A stretch of 38,303 bases of DNA from UBA12545 sp051024685 (GCA_051024685.1 JAZHPA010000025.1:1-38303), one strand, 5' to 3'. Positions 7,975 through 17,711 are shown, counted from the first letter of the stretch. A program made the numbers and translations. Notes: generated by a model not told the origin, from the sequence alone.

Positions 7975-8808
7975 GTGGCACCTTTGCGGAAGATACGCTG
8001 GCCCGAGTGGCTTTTGGCGTTCGTACTCTCCTTGGTGCTCGCGGGGTGTAGCGGTGGACCCACAACAGATAGCAGTGAACAGAAACCTCCTGCCGCACCT
8101 ATGGCACCCTCGGCTCCAGAACAGGCCGTACCGACGGTAGGAGGTAGTGCAAAGGAGCCTGGGGGTGCGGTAAAGACCATAGCGGGTGTGGTTACTTCTG
8201 TAGCGGACGGCGACACAATGCATGTAAAGCTCGACGGGCGGGACGAAACGGTCCGGCTGATAGGGGTCAACTGCCCGGAAATATCCCACCCCGACCTGGG
8301 CATAAAGGAGGAGCCGTACGGCAGGGAGGCTAGGGCGTACACTGAAAAACAGCTCTCCGGAAAGAAGGTCTGGCTGGAGTTCGACGTCCAGGAGCGGGAC
8401 AAGTACGGCCGCCTGCTGGCATACGTCTGGCTGGAGCCGCCCTCTTCGGGCTTTGGGGAGGAAGTGCGGGCGAAGATGTACAATGTGCGGCTTCTGCTGG
8501 AAGGGTATGCCCAGGTGATGACGGTGCCACCCAATGTGAAGTACGCCGATATGTTCGTGGAGTTCCAGCGGGAGGCCCGGGAAAAAGGGAAGGGCCTGTG
8601 GGGCGTGACCCCAATGCCTGCACTAGACGGTGCGGCCGAAAAGCAGGGCGGGACCCTTTACATAGGAAACTCCAGGTCGAAGGTCTTCCACCTGCCTACG
8701 TGCGAGTGGGCGCAGAAGATAGCCCCGCAGAACCGGGTGGAGTTCGGGAGCAGGGAAGAAGCCATAAAAGCGGGGTACAGGCCGTGCAAGGTGTGCGGCC
8801 GTAGGTAA
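7975..8808 (+). CDS. Secreted thermonuclease-like lipoprotein with C-terminal Cys-rich module
   Basis: The product is 277 residues. The signal peptide ends in a lipobox LVLAGC (residues about 20-25), so the mature protein is probably anchored to the outer face of the membrane. After a Pro/Ala-rich linker comes a staphylococcal-nuclease (TNase) fold: VVTSVADGDTMHVKL, VRLIGVNCPEI, YGREARAYTEKQL and ERDKYGRLLAYVW. These supply the expected Arg, Glu and Asp residues. The C-terminal 50 residues (FHLPTCEWAQKI ... YRPCKVCGRR) form a separate Ada/metal-binding-like module often fused to such nucleases. The start is GTG 7975, closely behind a GGAGGA site. The likely role is degradation of external DNA or nutrient scavenging. 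Confidence 0.9.
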   Translation: MAPLRKIRWPEWLLAFVLSLVLAGCSGGPTTDSSEQKPPAAPMAPSAPEQAVPTVGGSAKEPGGAVKTIAGVVTSVADGDTMHVKLDGRDETVRLIGVNCPEISHPDLGIKEEPYGREARAYTEKQLSGKKVWLEFDVQERDKYGRLLAYVWLEPPSSGFGEEVRAKMYNVRLLLEGYAQVMTVPPNVKYADMFVEFQREAREKGKGLWGVTPMPALDGAAEKQGGTLYIGNSRSKVFHLPTCEWAQKIAPQNRVEFGSREEAIKAGYRPCKVCGRR

Positions 8809-8986
8809 AAATTCTAGGAACCCGGGCAAGACTTCCGGAAAGTCCGAGCAGTTACAAAATATTGTTCGGTTCTGTGCGTAGCCTCAAAACGCAAAATAAA
8901 GATGTAGGAGCGATAGCTGGAGACGGAGTGAGGCTGGTTATTAGTGAAGAAAGAGTGCCGCGAAAGTGCTTAGGGGAGGAGGCAGT

Positions 8987-9097
8987 ATGGTTCGGTTTTT
9001 ACATACTGCTGACTGGCAGTTAGGGGCCAAACTTGCTTTTTTGGGAGAGTGGCGCTTTGTTGGGCCTTGTTCCCTGTATCTAACGGTAAAAGGCTAG
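8987..9097 (+). pseudogene. N-terminal remnant of an Mre11/SbcD-type exonuclease
   Basis: ATG 8987 follows a strong GGGGAGGAGG site. The 36-codon frame opens with VRFLHTADWQLGAKLAFLGE, the metal-binding first motif (DxH region, here HTADWQLG) of SbcD/Mre11 calcineurin-like phosphoesterases. After about residue 21 the match stops and TAG follows at 9095-9097. The remaining roughly 350 residues are absent, pointing to a large deletion. It lies 170 bases upstream of the giant helicase gene, so it may once have been the first gene of that operon. The rest of 8809-9266 shows no other gene. Confidence 0.6.
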
Positions 9098-9266
9098 TCT
9101 TGGAAAGACGTACAGTCAAAGCCGGAGGCGGGGTTTCCTGTTCTGGACAGCTCCAGGGAGATATATTTAGGCGGGTTAGTGCCCTAGGAAAAACCAACTC
9201 TTGTTGCATGTCGGTGGAAAGGTGACTTGACTTGTACTGGGGAAATAAAATCTGGTGGGGTGATAT

Positions 9267-12200
9267 ATGGTGCGTGGGACGGCGGTGTTCGACCCGGTAG
9301 GAGCTTTTGAGCAGGTCCGGGATAACTTTATTCTTTACGTGAAGACTGCTTTTGGTACCAGATTCCCATCAGTTGAGAAGGAGCGCGAGAACCTGCTGCG
9401 ACGGCCAGGGATACTTTGCCAGGAACCCTGGATCGAGCCACTACCAAAGTACAAGTCCTCGGGGAAGACAGTGGACCAGTTAACCCCCTCTGACTTGCCG
9501 GGGCTTGACCTGCAATCAATTGACGATTTCAAAGCACTGGCACGCTGTGGCCTTTTCGGGCCACACGAGCTTTACTCCCACCAGCTAGTGATGCTCCAAG
9601 AGGCCCTGCGCGGTAAAAACTGTGTCATCACTGCGGGTACAGGATCAGGCAAGACCGAGGCATTCTTGTTACCGCTAATTGCTTACCTCGTAAAAGAGTC
9701 GTCAGGCTGGGAAGAGCCTGGTGACCCCCATCCCCATGTTGACGACTGGTGGAGGAATTACGAATGGATAAAGCAGCACCGGGATGCTAGGATGAGGCTC
9801 GTGAAGTCGTACCGCGTAAGCCAGCGCTCCCACGAGCGGCGGGAAGCCGCAGTCCGCGCTCTTATCCTTTACCCTATGAATGCACTGGTTGAAGACCAGC
9901 TGGCAAGGCTCAGGAAGGCACTTGACTCAGATGGGGCCAGGGCGTGGTACATTGAGCGGAGGAAGGGTAACAGGTTTTACTTTGGCAGGTACAACGGTGT
10001 CACACCAGTGCCCGGGCACGAGTATTCGCCCGGTGATAAACCAGGCGAGGTTATACCGGATGAAAAGAGGATCATGGACCTGCAAAATAGTCTCCAGCGG
10101 TTGGAAGAAACTGCTTTGGAAGCCGCTGCTTACGCTGCAAGTACTGGGGATGAAGAAGCAGCCTTCTTGTTCCCGCGGCTTGATGGTGCTGAGATGCGCT
10201 GTCGGTGGGATATGCAGGATGCTCCTCCTGACATTCTAATTACCAACTTCTCTATGTTGAGCATTATGTTAATGCGCGAGGAGGACGAACCTATATTTGA
10301 AAAAACGCGGCAGTGGCTTGCAGGAGGACCGGATAGAGTCTTCCACCTTATTATAGACGAGCTCCACCTTTACAGGGGCACTGCGGGAGCGGAAGTAGCG
10401 TACCTCCTGCGCTTGCTCTTGCTGAGGTTAGGCCTTGAGCCCGGCCACCCGCAGCTGCGTGTGCTGGCCTCAAGTGCTTCCTTGGAGCCCGGCGACCCGG
10501 CCAGCAAAAAGTTCCTTGAGGATTTTTTCGGGGTACCTGGTGAGAGCTTTACCATTATAGAGGGAGAACATGAGGGGATTGAACCGGTACAGGGAAGCAG
10601 CTTCCTGCCATGTGACCCGTTCATAGAGCTTGCGAAAGCTGCCGCCAGTCACCAGCTCACTAGTGACGTCTGCCATAGTGTGGCAGCGGAACTTGGCATC
10701 CCGGCCAGCGGTATTAGTGGGTTTGAAGCAATGAAGCGGGCCATGGAATCCCCTAACCTGTCGTTAGGTAGCCGCATGTTAAGAGCCTGCTGGTGGAAAA
10801 AGGGTCCTGGGAAAGGGAGAATCAGAGCAGTTCCTCTGCGCCGCATGTCGAGGCTGCTGTTTGGTTTTGTTGGAGAGCAGAGGCGGCTAGAAGCGCTCCG
10901 CGGCCTGCTAGTCGCTCGCGCCATTTGTGATATGGTTGGTACCCCTTCAGTACTGCCTTCCTTTCGTTTCCACTGGTTTTTTAGGAACATTGAAGGGCTC
11001 TGGGCGTCCACGAAACCTCCTAGTGCTTCTGAAGATGGCAGGCCAGTAGGGGAGCTGTACCCCCAGCCGAGGATAGTATCGGGTGGGCAAGACCCGAGAC
11101 GGGTCCTTGAGCTGCTGTACTGCGAACAGTGTGGTACTTTATACCTGGGGGGAAACAGGTTAGACGCAGGTAACTATATTGAGATCCTGTCCTCTGACCC
11201 TGAGATTGAGGCAATCCCTGATAAGCAGGTAGCACGTATTGTAGAATGGCGGAACTACTCTGAGTATGTTGTGTTCTGGCCTGCAGGCGCCTCGAAACTG
11301 GCGGATGGGGTAGCCAGCTGGAGGCAACCTAAAGTTAATGGTGAGGAAGGTACGTGTGATGCGAGCTGGGAGGCATCTAGCCTTGACACGCGCTCGGGGC
11401 GCGTGGTACCTGGCCACGAAAATGCAGAAAGAGACCTGGACAACTGGGTTAAAGGCTACCTGTTCAGGTTACATATTACGGGGGACCAAGGAGAAGGTGC
11501 CTGTTTTCCTGCCCTTCCCGCGGTTTGTGCGTGTTGCGGTGCTAATTACTCGCAGCACAAACAGCGCAAGTCACCTGTGCGCGGGTTCCGGACGGGCTTC
11601 GCAAAAGTCAGCCAGCTCCTGGCAAAAGAGCTCTTTTACAAGCTGCCACCCGAGTACGGCCGGAAACTCGTCATATTTTCCGATAGCAGGGAGGATGCTG
11701 CGCGGATATCGAACGGCATAGAGCGGAGCCACTATACAGATCTTATCAGGGAGGCCCTAGTGGCGGAACTCCAGCTGGCGGTTGGGGAAGCACAGCTGCT
11801 TGAAGATCTCGAAAGGGGTACGGGTGAGCTTAGTGAGCTATCAAAAAAGTACCTGGAAATCCACCCAGGGGCATATGAGCAGATTATGGGTGACCTTGAG
11901 CTCCTGAAGGCCGATGAGCCCCCGGCTCCGTACCGGAGGTTTTATGAGGAAGCAAAGGCTAGGGTTGAGGGCCTCAGGAAGCGGGCAAGGGAGGGGCTGG
12001 TACCCCTTAGTGAGTTGCTGGATCCTGTTACCGGAGGTTGCGGCCGTATTATTGAAAGGCTCCTTGCGATTGGCGTTAACCCGGCTGGGTGTGATATTAA
12101 TTCCCAACAATTTCTGTGGGATGGTAAGATGCACCGCTGGACAGAGCTTTTTGATTTCGAGGCGAAATCGTGGGCTCAGGGGCTTTCCCCTGACGCTGAG

Positions 12201-15014
12201 TTTGTGAAGCAGCATGTCAAGCAGAAAGTCAGGGAGGCACTCTGCGATGTGCTGTTTGGCCGGTTGTACTTTAGCCTGGAGTCAGCTGGCCTGGGAGTAC
12301 CATCACTTTCAATTGGTGAGAGCGAGCTGGCCGGGTTAGCCTCGCAGGTAGGACTAGAAGCTAATACATTTTATGAGATCTGTAATGCCGTGGTAAGAAT
12401 GTTGGGTGACATGTACAGGCACGAAGGCTCATACTATTCGAAGAAAGATTGGGGGAATTACAGCCAGGCTGGACCCAGGATAAAAAGTTATATAGCAAAA
12501 GTAGCCGGGATTCATGGTGTTAAGGAGGAAGAACTTGGCACTGCAGTATTTAGTGCCCTGGCCGCTGGGGGGCACGGAGGAGCCAAGATCAATGTTAACG
12601 CCCTATTAATCAGGGTTGCCCGGCCAAATGACCCGGTATGGGTGTGCCCCAGGTGCAGGAGGCCTCACTTGCACCGTTCCGGAGGTGCCTGCACAAACTG
12701 CTTTGAAAGTCTACCGCTAGAACCAAATAAGTCTTGCGAGAAAGTATGGAGGGGTAATTACCTTGGCTTCCCTGCTGCTAGTGGCCGCGTGCCGCTTCGG
12801 ATCCACTGCGAGGAACTAACAGGCCTCACGGATGACCAGGCAGAGCGCCAGCGGCACTTTAAGGGTATAATCGTTGACCTGGATGGCGGGGGAAGCAAGC
12901 AGAGGGAAGTTGATGAGATAGACGTTCTAAGCGTAACAACCACTATGGAAGTGGGCGTAGATATAGGTAGCTTGAACGCAGTAATGCTAGCTAACATGCC
13001 ACCGATGAGATCTAACTACCAGCAAAGGGTTGGCCGCGCAGGAAGGAGGGGCCAGGCTTTTTCCTTCGTGCTGGTACTCTGCCGCGGCCGTAGCCATGAC
13101 GAGTTCTATTATGCCCATCCGGCACGGATCACTGGCGATCCTCCCCCCGTACCTTTTTTGACTGCGGGCGAGGGACAGGTCGCTAGCCGTATTATTGCTA
13201 AAGAGTGCTTGCGGCGGGCTTTCAGAACAGCCGGAGTGCGCTGGTGGCACGGACCAGTGCCCCCTGATAGCCACGGCGAGTTTGGGCGTGCTCGTGACTG
13301 GGGCGGTGATGTTAGGGAAAAGGTAATCGAATGGTTAAAGACAGACCCTTCTAGGACTCAAATAATTAAAGCCATTACCGGGGTAACCGGGGACCAGGTT
13401 AACCAGTGGCTTGAATTCTTGAGCAGAGAATTGCCTGCCCTTATAGACAAGGCTGCTAGCTCCCATGAGCTTGCTGCAGAAGGTCTTGCAGAAAGGCTTG
13501 CGGAAGCGGCAGTGCTTCCAATGTACGGTATGCCGTCGCGGACAAGGTGCCTTTACCATGGTTTTTCAGAAGGTAATAATTACCCTCTAACAATGGAAAG
13601 GGAGATAGAGCTTGCCATATTTGAATATGCTCCAGGCATGCAGAGAACGAAGGACAAAGCTGTTCATACTGCAATAGGCTTTACTGCTCCTATAATAAAG
13701 AATCGGCGGGGCTTCTGGAAGCCGATAACTAGTGATCCTCTACCTGCTCGCTGGTGGGTAGCCAGGTGCTATAACTGCGGTCATACTAAAACAAGCAACG
13801 CGCCGCAGGAGTCGGCTTACTGTACTTATTGTGGCACGCCAGAAGGTCCGAAGTTCAGGCAATTCTGTGTGGCTATTCCGCTAGGGTTCAGAACGGATTT
13901 CTCACGTGGAAAAGATGCAATGGAGGAAGGAGATATCATAAACAGTATGCCAGGGTCGATCGCTGAGACCACGCAAATAAGTTTTGAAAACTACCCTGGG
14001 TATAACTGCGAAGCAGGTTTTTTGGAGAACGGGCGCGTGTGGAAGATAAATGATAACAGGGGCAGGCTTTTCGAGGGCCAGCTTGTAACCACTTTGTGGT
14101 ATGATCCATTGGGGAGGAAAACAGCTCACCGTGGCCAGTGGGTAGAGGTATCTTTCCTTAATAAGGTTCAGGTGGCGTCGCGCGATTCACAAGTTGAGCA
14201 AATAGCTATCGGCTCGAGTAAGACAACGGATGTACTGCACGTGAGGCCACATTCTGTCCCAAAGGGTTTGACCTTAAGCCCCAGTGCGAATGATTGTGGT
14301 GTAAAGGGAGCTGTGTACTCAGCAGCTTTTATCCTGCGCTCAATTACAGCTGAAAGCATCGATATTGACCCCGAAGAACTTGAAATATGTAGCATACGCC
14401 ATACCCGTGTTAATAACGATGAAGTTGGCGAGATCATTTTTGCGGACCGCCTGCCAAACGGTGCCGGTTTTACCCGGTGGATGTACAATCACTGGCATGA
14501 ACTGCTTGAAAATGCAGTAGGGGCTAGCCCGCCACCTGGCTCCTTTGCGGGTAGTCTTATATCAACTTCACACCGGGAGAAATGTGATTCTGCTTGCTAC
14601 GACTGCCTTAAAACATACCGTAACATGGCCTACCACGGCCTTCTGGACTGGCGGTTAGGGCTGGCCTACCTCCGGGTGTTAAAGGAACGCGGCTACGTGG
14701 CCGGGCTTGATGGTAATTTCACATGGCCCGAGCTGTATAACTGGCCGTCGTTGGCAGTTGGCTTGCGGGATAGCTTCGCCTCCTTTTTTGGCTACCAGCC
14801 TGCTACTTGGGGGGAACTCCCTGGATTTGAAGTCGGGGGTAAACCCGTGATCGTGATTCACCCTCTCTGGGATACGAGAAACCCTGCGGGTATCCTTGCT
14901 GACGCTGTGGTTGATTGCGGTGACACCTCGGCGTTGTTCATAGATACTTTTAACCTCCTGCGGCGCCCTGGCTGGTCCCATGCCCGCATTGAAAAGATGG
15001 CCAGGGTAAAATAA
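9267..15014 (+). CDS. Giant DEAD/DEAH-box helicase with DUF1998 (DISARM/MrfA-like)
   Basis: The product is 1915 residues from ATG 9267 (GGTGGGGTGA upstream). Superfamily 2 motifs are present in order: Walker A GTGSGKTEAF near residue 125, ALILYPMNALVEDQ (Ia) near 205, the DEAH-type box IIDELHLYRG near 363, SSAS near 402, VIFSDSREDAAR near 800, TTTMEVGVDIG near 1220 and QQRVGRAGRRGQ near 1258. Insertions of about 380-400 residues separate the motifs and carry CxxC pairs (YCEQCG, CACCG, VCPRCRRP). A zinc ribbon CYNCG/CTYCG lies near 1510 and the DUF1998 cysteine cluster CDSACYDCLKTYRN near 1770. MrfA-type helicases have the same end-to-end plan but are less than half this size. In DISARM the helicase (DrmA) and DUF1998 protein (DrmB) are separate; the size here would fit a fusion, which I infer and have not shown. 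It is followed by nuclease and m5C methylase genes. Confidence 0.88.
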   Translation: MVRGTAVFDPVGAFEQVRDNFILYVKTAFGTRFPSVEKERENLLRRPGILCQEPWIEPLPKYKSSGKTVDQLTPSDLPGLDLQSIDDFKALARCGLFGPHELYSHQLVMLQEALRGKNCVITAGTGSGKTEAFLLPLIAYLVKESSGWEEPGDPHPHVDDWWRNYEWIKQHRDARMRLVKSYRVSQRSHERREAAVRALILYPMNALVEDQLARLRKALDSDGARAWYIERRKGNRFYFGRYNGVTPVPGHEYSPGDKPGEVIPDEKRIMDLQNSLQRLEETALEAAAYAASTGDEEAAFLFPRLDGAEMRCRWDMQDAPPDILITNFSMLSIMLMREEDEPIFEKTRQWLAGGPDRVFHLIIDELHLYRGTAGAEVAYLLRLLLLRLGLEPGHPQLRVLASSASLEPGDPASKKFLEDFFGVPGESFTIIEGEHEGIEPVQGSSFLPCDPFIELAKAAASHQLTSDVCHSVAAELGIPASGISGFEAMKRAMESPNLSLGSRMLRACWWKKGPGKGRIRAVPLRRMSRLLFGFVGEQRRLEALRGLLVARAICDMVGTPSVLPSFRFHWFFRNIEGLWASTKPPSASEDGRPVGELYPQPRIVSGGQDPRRVLELLYCEQCGTLYLGGNRLDAGNYIEILSSDPEIEAIPDKQVARIVEWRNYSEYVVFWPAGASKLADGVASWRQPKVNGEEGTCDASWEASSLDTRSGRVVPGHENAERDLDNWVKGYLFRLHITGDQGEGACFPALPAVCACCGANYSQHKQRKSPVRGFRTGFAKVSQLLAKELFYKLPPEYGRKLVIFSDSREDAARISNGIERSHYTDLIREALVAELQLAVGEAQLLEDLERGTGELSELSKKYLEIHPGAYEQIMGDLELLKADEPPAPYRRFYEEAKARVEGLRKRAREGLVPLSELLDPVTGGCGRIIERLLAIGVNPAGCDINSQQFLWDGKMHRWTELFDFEAKSWAQGLSPDAEFVKQHVKQKVREALCDVLFGRLYFSLESAGLGVPSLSIGESELAGLASQVGLEANTFYEICNAVVRMLGDMYRHEGSYYSKKDWGNYSQAGPRIKSYIAKVAGIHGVKEEELGTAVFSALAAGGHGGAKINVNALLIRVARPNDPVWVCPRCRRPHLHRSGGACTNCFESLPLEPNKSCEKVWRGNYLGFPAASGRVPLRIHCEELTGLTDDQAERQRHFKGIIVDLDGGGSKQREVDEIDVLSVTTTMEVGVDIGSLNAVMLANMPPMRSNYQQRVGRAGRRGQAFSFVLVLCRGRSHDEFYYAHPARITGDPPPVPFLTAGEGQVASRIIAKECLRRAFRTAGVRWWHGPVPPDSHGEFGRARDWGGDVREKVIEWLKTDPSRTQIIKAITGVTGDQVNQWLEFLSRELPALIDKAASSHELAAEGLAERLAEAAVLPMYGMPSRTRCLYHGFSEGNNYPLTMEREIELAIFEYAPGMQRTKDKAVHTAIGFTAPIIKNRRGFWKPITSDPLPARWWVARCYNCGHTKTSNAPQESAYCTYCGTPEGPKFRQFCVAIPLGFRTDFSRGKDAMEEGDIINSMPGSIAETTQISFENYPGYNCEAGFLENGRVWKINDNRGRLFEGQLVTTLWYDPLGRKTAHRGQWVEVSFLNKVQVASRDSQVEQIAIGSSKTTDVLHVRPHSVPKGLTLSPSANDCGVKGAVYSAAFILRSITAESIDIDPEELEICSIRHTRVNNDEVGEIIFADRLPNGAGFTRWMYNHWHELLENAVGASPPPGSFAGSLISTSHREKCDSACYDCLKTYRNMAYHGLLDWRLGLAYLRVLKERGYVAGLDGNFTWPELYNWPSLAVGLRDSFASFFGYQPATWGELPGFEVGGKPVIVIHPLWDTRNPAGILADAVVDCGDTSALFIDTFNLLRRPGWSHARIEKMARVK

Positions 15015-15032
15015 CAAGCGCACAGTTCGGCC

Positions 15033-16193
15033 ATGATTGAAACGGCTATAAAGTTTAAGCCCCTCAGCTCAATATCTCCTAGCCACTATTACAACCTGCT
15101 CCAGTGCAGGATGAGGGAGGTCTTTTTGTCCAGCGGTTTGGCTCCGTTGCTACCAGTTCCCCCAGTAGTAAGGATGGGCACCGTCATCCATTCTTTTTTT
15201 GAAAGTGTCATTAAAGAAAGCAAAGACACACCACCTGAATTAGAGACGACGTGGGCCCTTTGTGAGAGCAAGGTGGAGGACGCGATGATGACTCTCTGGA
15301 AAGAGTCCCACCTTGTTCCCTTGCGCGCTTCTGTACCAGGTTATGAGGTTAAAAAAAGAATGGCGTTTCGGATTGCTCTAAGGCTATTTACTGCTAGTGC
15401 GGGCCTCATGCGGCCCTTTCGCCTTTGCGAGGTGTGGTACCAAAGCAGGGACGGGCTCGTTAAGGGTAAGGTTGATTGTGTTATTACCCTGCCGGACGGT
15501 GGTGTTATCCTGGAAGACTACAAAACTGGACCTGTAACTGGCCCGGGAGACGACGGGCGCGAGTACGTTAAACCCGAGTACTCCATCCAGATGAAACTAT
15601 ATGCCTCGCTTTTTTGGGCAACCACAGGTATGTGGCCGGTAGGCCTGAGGGTTGTTGGGCTTGACGGGACTGCTTATGAGGTGGATTTTACGCCCCAGGA
15701 GTGCGTCCGGTTACTGGACAGCGCAAGGGAAGTTCTCGTTGAAACCAATAGCTTAATTAAGCAAGCAAGAAGCCAGCTGGCGATTATTAATACCCTAGCT
15801 ACCCCTGGGCCGGGCACATGTCGGCGTTGCTTGTATCGGCCTGCTTGTACTCCGTACTGGGTGAAGTATAATAAAGGAGGGGATCCTGATGGGTGGCCTT
15901 ACGATGTCCGGGGGACAATTATTGAGGTAAAAAAGCTTGGGAACGGGAGAAGTTTACTTATAGTCAAGCCAAAGGGGTACACGGCTGGGGAGGCCGTATT
16001 TATCCGGGATATTCAGGTTGAGAGGCATGTGGCTATCAACCAAGGGGCCAGGGAGGTTGCGCTGTATAACTTAGTAAAGGAAGGTGACCACCACTATAAA
16101 GAGGGGGCTTTGACTACTTGTTACCCTGCTTCCCCATTCATATATGATGGGATGGAATGGAAGAGGGGTAGTTATACAGATAAGGTTCACTAA
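15033..16193 (+). CDS. PD-(D/E)XK nuclease with Fe-S cysteines (Cas4/AddB-like)
   Basis: The product is 386 residues starting at ATG 15033, 18 bases after the helicase stop, with only a weak ribosome site, which suggests coupled translation. RecB-family nuclease motifs are clear: His53 in MGTVIHSFFE, Asp148 in VKGKVDCVI, Glu161-Asp-Tyr-Lys164 and Gln186xxxTyr190. Cys25 in LLQCRM together with Cys263, Cys266 and Cys272 (TCRRCLYRPAC) matches the four-cysteine Fe-S pattern of Cas4 and AddB. Residues 290-386 form an additional beta-rich, OB-like module. It probably acts with the adjacent helicase on unwound or foreign DNA. All catalytic residues appear present. Confidence 0.87.
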   Translation: MIETAIKFKPLSSISPSHYYNLLQCRMREVFLSSGLAPLLPVPPVVRMGTVIHSFFESVIKESKDTPPELETTWALCESKVEDAMMTLWKESHLVPLRASVPGYEVKKRMAFRIALRLFTASAGLMRPFRLCEVWYQSRDGLVKGKVDCVITLPDGGVILEDYKTGPVTGPGDDGREYVKPEYSIQMKLYASLFWATTGMWPVGLRVVGLDGTAYEVDFTPQECVRLLDSAREVLVETNSLIKQARSQLAIINTLATPGPGTCRRCLYRPACTPYWVKYNKGGDPDGWPYDVRGTIIEVKKLGNGRSLLIVKPKGYTAGEAVFIRDIQVERHVAINQGAREVALYNLVKEGDHHYKEGALTTCYPASPFIYDGMEWKRGSYTDKVH

Positions 16194-16334
16194 TTGGTTT
16201 GCTTTCGAGTATAGAGGTACAAGGCTGGATGCACATTCAAAACCTGCTTTCTTGGCACGTTCCGGCTTTATTGCCTTGTAAAGGGAGAGACCTTTTGTCA
16301 CTTGGTACTTGGGGTGTTTTAGCTGGGGTGGGCG

Positions 16335-16481
16335 GTGCTTGCGCGTAGCCATGATTTAGCAAGGCCTCCGGTAGAGTATTACCGTGCAGTTTTTGTTTCT
16401 TATCGCCGTATAGTGGTAGGGCACATTATTGTTATTTTGGGTTTATACGTTCTTCTTTTTTTAATATTGGGTATTAGGTAG
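16335..16481 (+). CDS. Possible 48-residue membrane peptide
   Basis: Between the nuclease and methylase genes (a 318-base gap) a GTG-started frame encodes a hydrophilic, Arg-rich N-terminal half. It is followed by a single hydrophobic helix (HIIVILGLYVLLFLILGIR) ending the protein at TAG 16479-16481. GGGGTGGGC lies just upstream. Tail-anchored small proteins can act as toxins or effectors, but there is no homology support. The rest of the gap shows nothing else. Confidence 0.28.
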   Translation: MLARSHDLARPPVEYYRAVFVSYRRIVVGHIIVILGLYVLLFLILGIR

Positions 16482-16511
16482 AGGGATAGGAGAAAGTGGT
16501 GGCTCAATTCT

Positions 16512-17663
16512 ATGGTGGTGAGTAGTACCTGCTTGCCAGAACCCACAACCACTTTTTCAATTAAAGATATCCCGTTACTCTCTTTTTTTACTGGTGCTGG
16601 CTTATTAGATATCGGTTTTATAGAGGCAGGGTTTGAGATAGTCTGGTGTAACGAGTGTAACCGCACGTTTGTAAAAGGCTACGAGTACGGTATGGCATCA
16701 CTGACAGGGAAAGATCCTGTAAAAATCAATACCGAATCTATTGACAAATTGAGTGATAAGCAAGTTGCTAAAGAAGCATTTGGAAATACACCTCGCCCGG
16801 GCCTTTTTGGAATTATAGGGGGCCCGCCATGCCTAGATTTTTCGGTCGGTGGTAAAAACAGGGGAGAAAACGGCGAGCAAGGAAGGCTTTCTCAAGTTTA
16901 CGTTGATAAAATACTTGGATTGCAACCCACATTTTTCCTTTTTGAGAATGTACCGGGACTGGTTCGCACAGTAAAGCACAGGAAGTTTTTCGAAAGACTT
17001 ATAATGCAACTATCAATGTATTATCTTGTGGATTACAGGGTTCTCAATGCTTTAGACTACGGGGTGCCTCAGGATAGGAAGCGCCTCTTTTTAATAGGGT
17101 TTCATAAAGAATGGCTTAAAAAAAACATGGAACTAGATTACCTTAGAATAACAAGTAGCTGGTTCCCCTGGCCAGAACCTTTATTTCCTGACGCTAAGTA
17201 TCGGTACCCTTGGCCTTCTATATCACCTTTTGGAGAGGAACCGGAAAAGCCAGAAGGTATACCTGTTGATTTGATGATAGGGCCGCTAATTTGCAATACT
17301 GAGGAAATTGCCCAGCTCCCTAATGGACTAGAGGGATTTAAACCTTACAGCAGAAAATTCTATATAATCCCAGAGGGAGATGTTTCCGGGAAGAGCTTTA
17401 AACGCCTGCACCGATGGCGCTACAGTCCCACGGCTGCTTACGGTAACAATGAGGTGCACCTTCACCCAGCTCTCCCCCGCAGGCTAACTGTACGGGAAGT
17501 CATGCGGATCCAAACGGTTCCTGACAACTATGCTTTACCACCCAGTTTGTCCCTTACAGATAAGTTTAAAATGGTTGGTAACGGAGTGCCTGTTAAGCTT
17601 GCGGGGGCTGTTGCAGTTTCTATTGCCAAGTTTTTAAAAGGAGAAATTCGAGGGTACAAGTAA
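16512..17663 (+). CDS. DNA (cytosine-5) methyltransferase
   Basis: The product is 383 residues. All key motifs of the C5-methylase (Dcm) family are visible: motif I LLSFFTGAGLLDIGF (22-36), motif IV GGPPCLDFS with catalytic Cys107, motif VI FENVPGL (144-150) and motif VIII PQDRKRLFLIG (186-196). The C-terminus carries LTVREVMRIQ and MVGNGVPVKLA (IX/X). The usual Gln after the catalytic PPC is Leu here, a small deviation. Recognition specificity cannot be read from the sequence. No classical restriction endonuclease follows; the helicase and PD-(D/E)XK genes upstream are the candidate restriction partners. The gene is visibly more AT-rich than its neighbours, suggesting transfer. Confidence 0.93.
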   Translation: MVVSSTCLPEPTTTFSIKDIPLLSFFTGAGLLDIGFIEAGFEIVWCNECNRTFVKGYEYGMASLTGKDPVKINTESIDKLSDKQVAKEAFGNTPRPGLFGIIGGPPCLDFSVGGKNRGENGEQGRLSQVYVDKILGLQPTFFLFENVPGLVRTVKHRKFFERLIMQLSMYYLVDYRVLNALDYGVPQDRKRLFLIGFHKEWLKKNMELDYLRITSSWFPWPEPLFPDAKYRYPWPSISPFGEEPEKPEGIPVDLMIGPLICNTEEIAQLPNGLEGFKPYSRKFYIIPEGDVSGKSFKRLHRWRYSPTAAYGNNEVHLHPALPRRLTVREVMRIQTVPDNYALPPSLSLTDKFKMVGNGVPVKLAGAVAVSIAKFLKGEIRGYK

Positions 17664-17711
17664 TAACGAGAAGCAACGGATACTTAAAAAGCCAGCTGAG
17701 GGTAGGGAAGC

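Noticed and set aside
14679..15023. Minus-strand frame over the helicase 3' end
   Set aside because: Opposite the conserved C-terminal part of the DUF1998 helicase.
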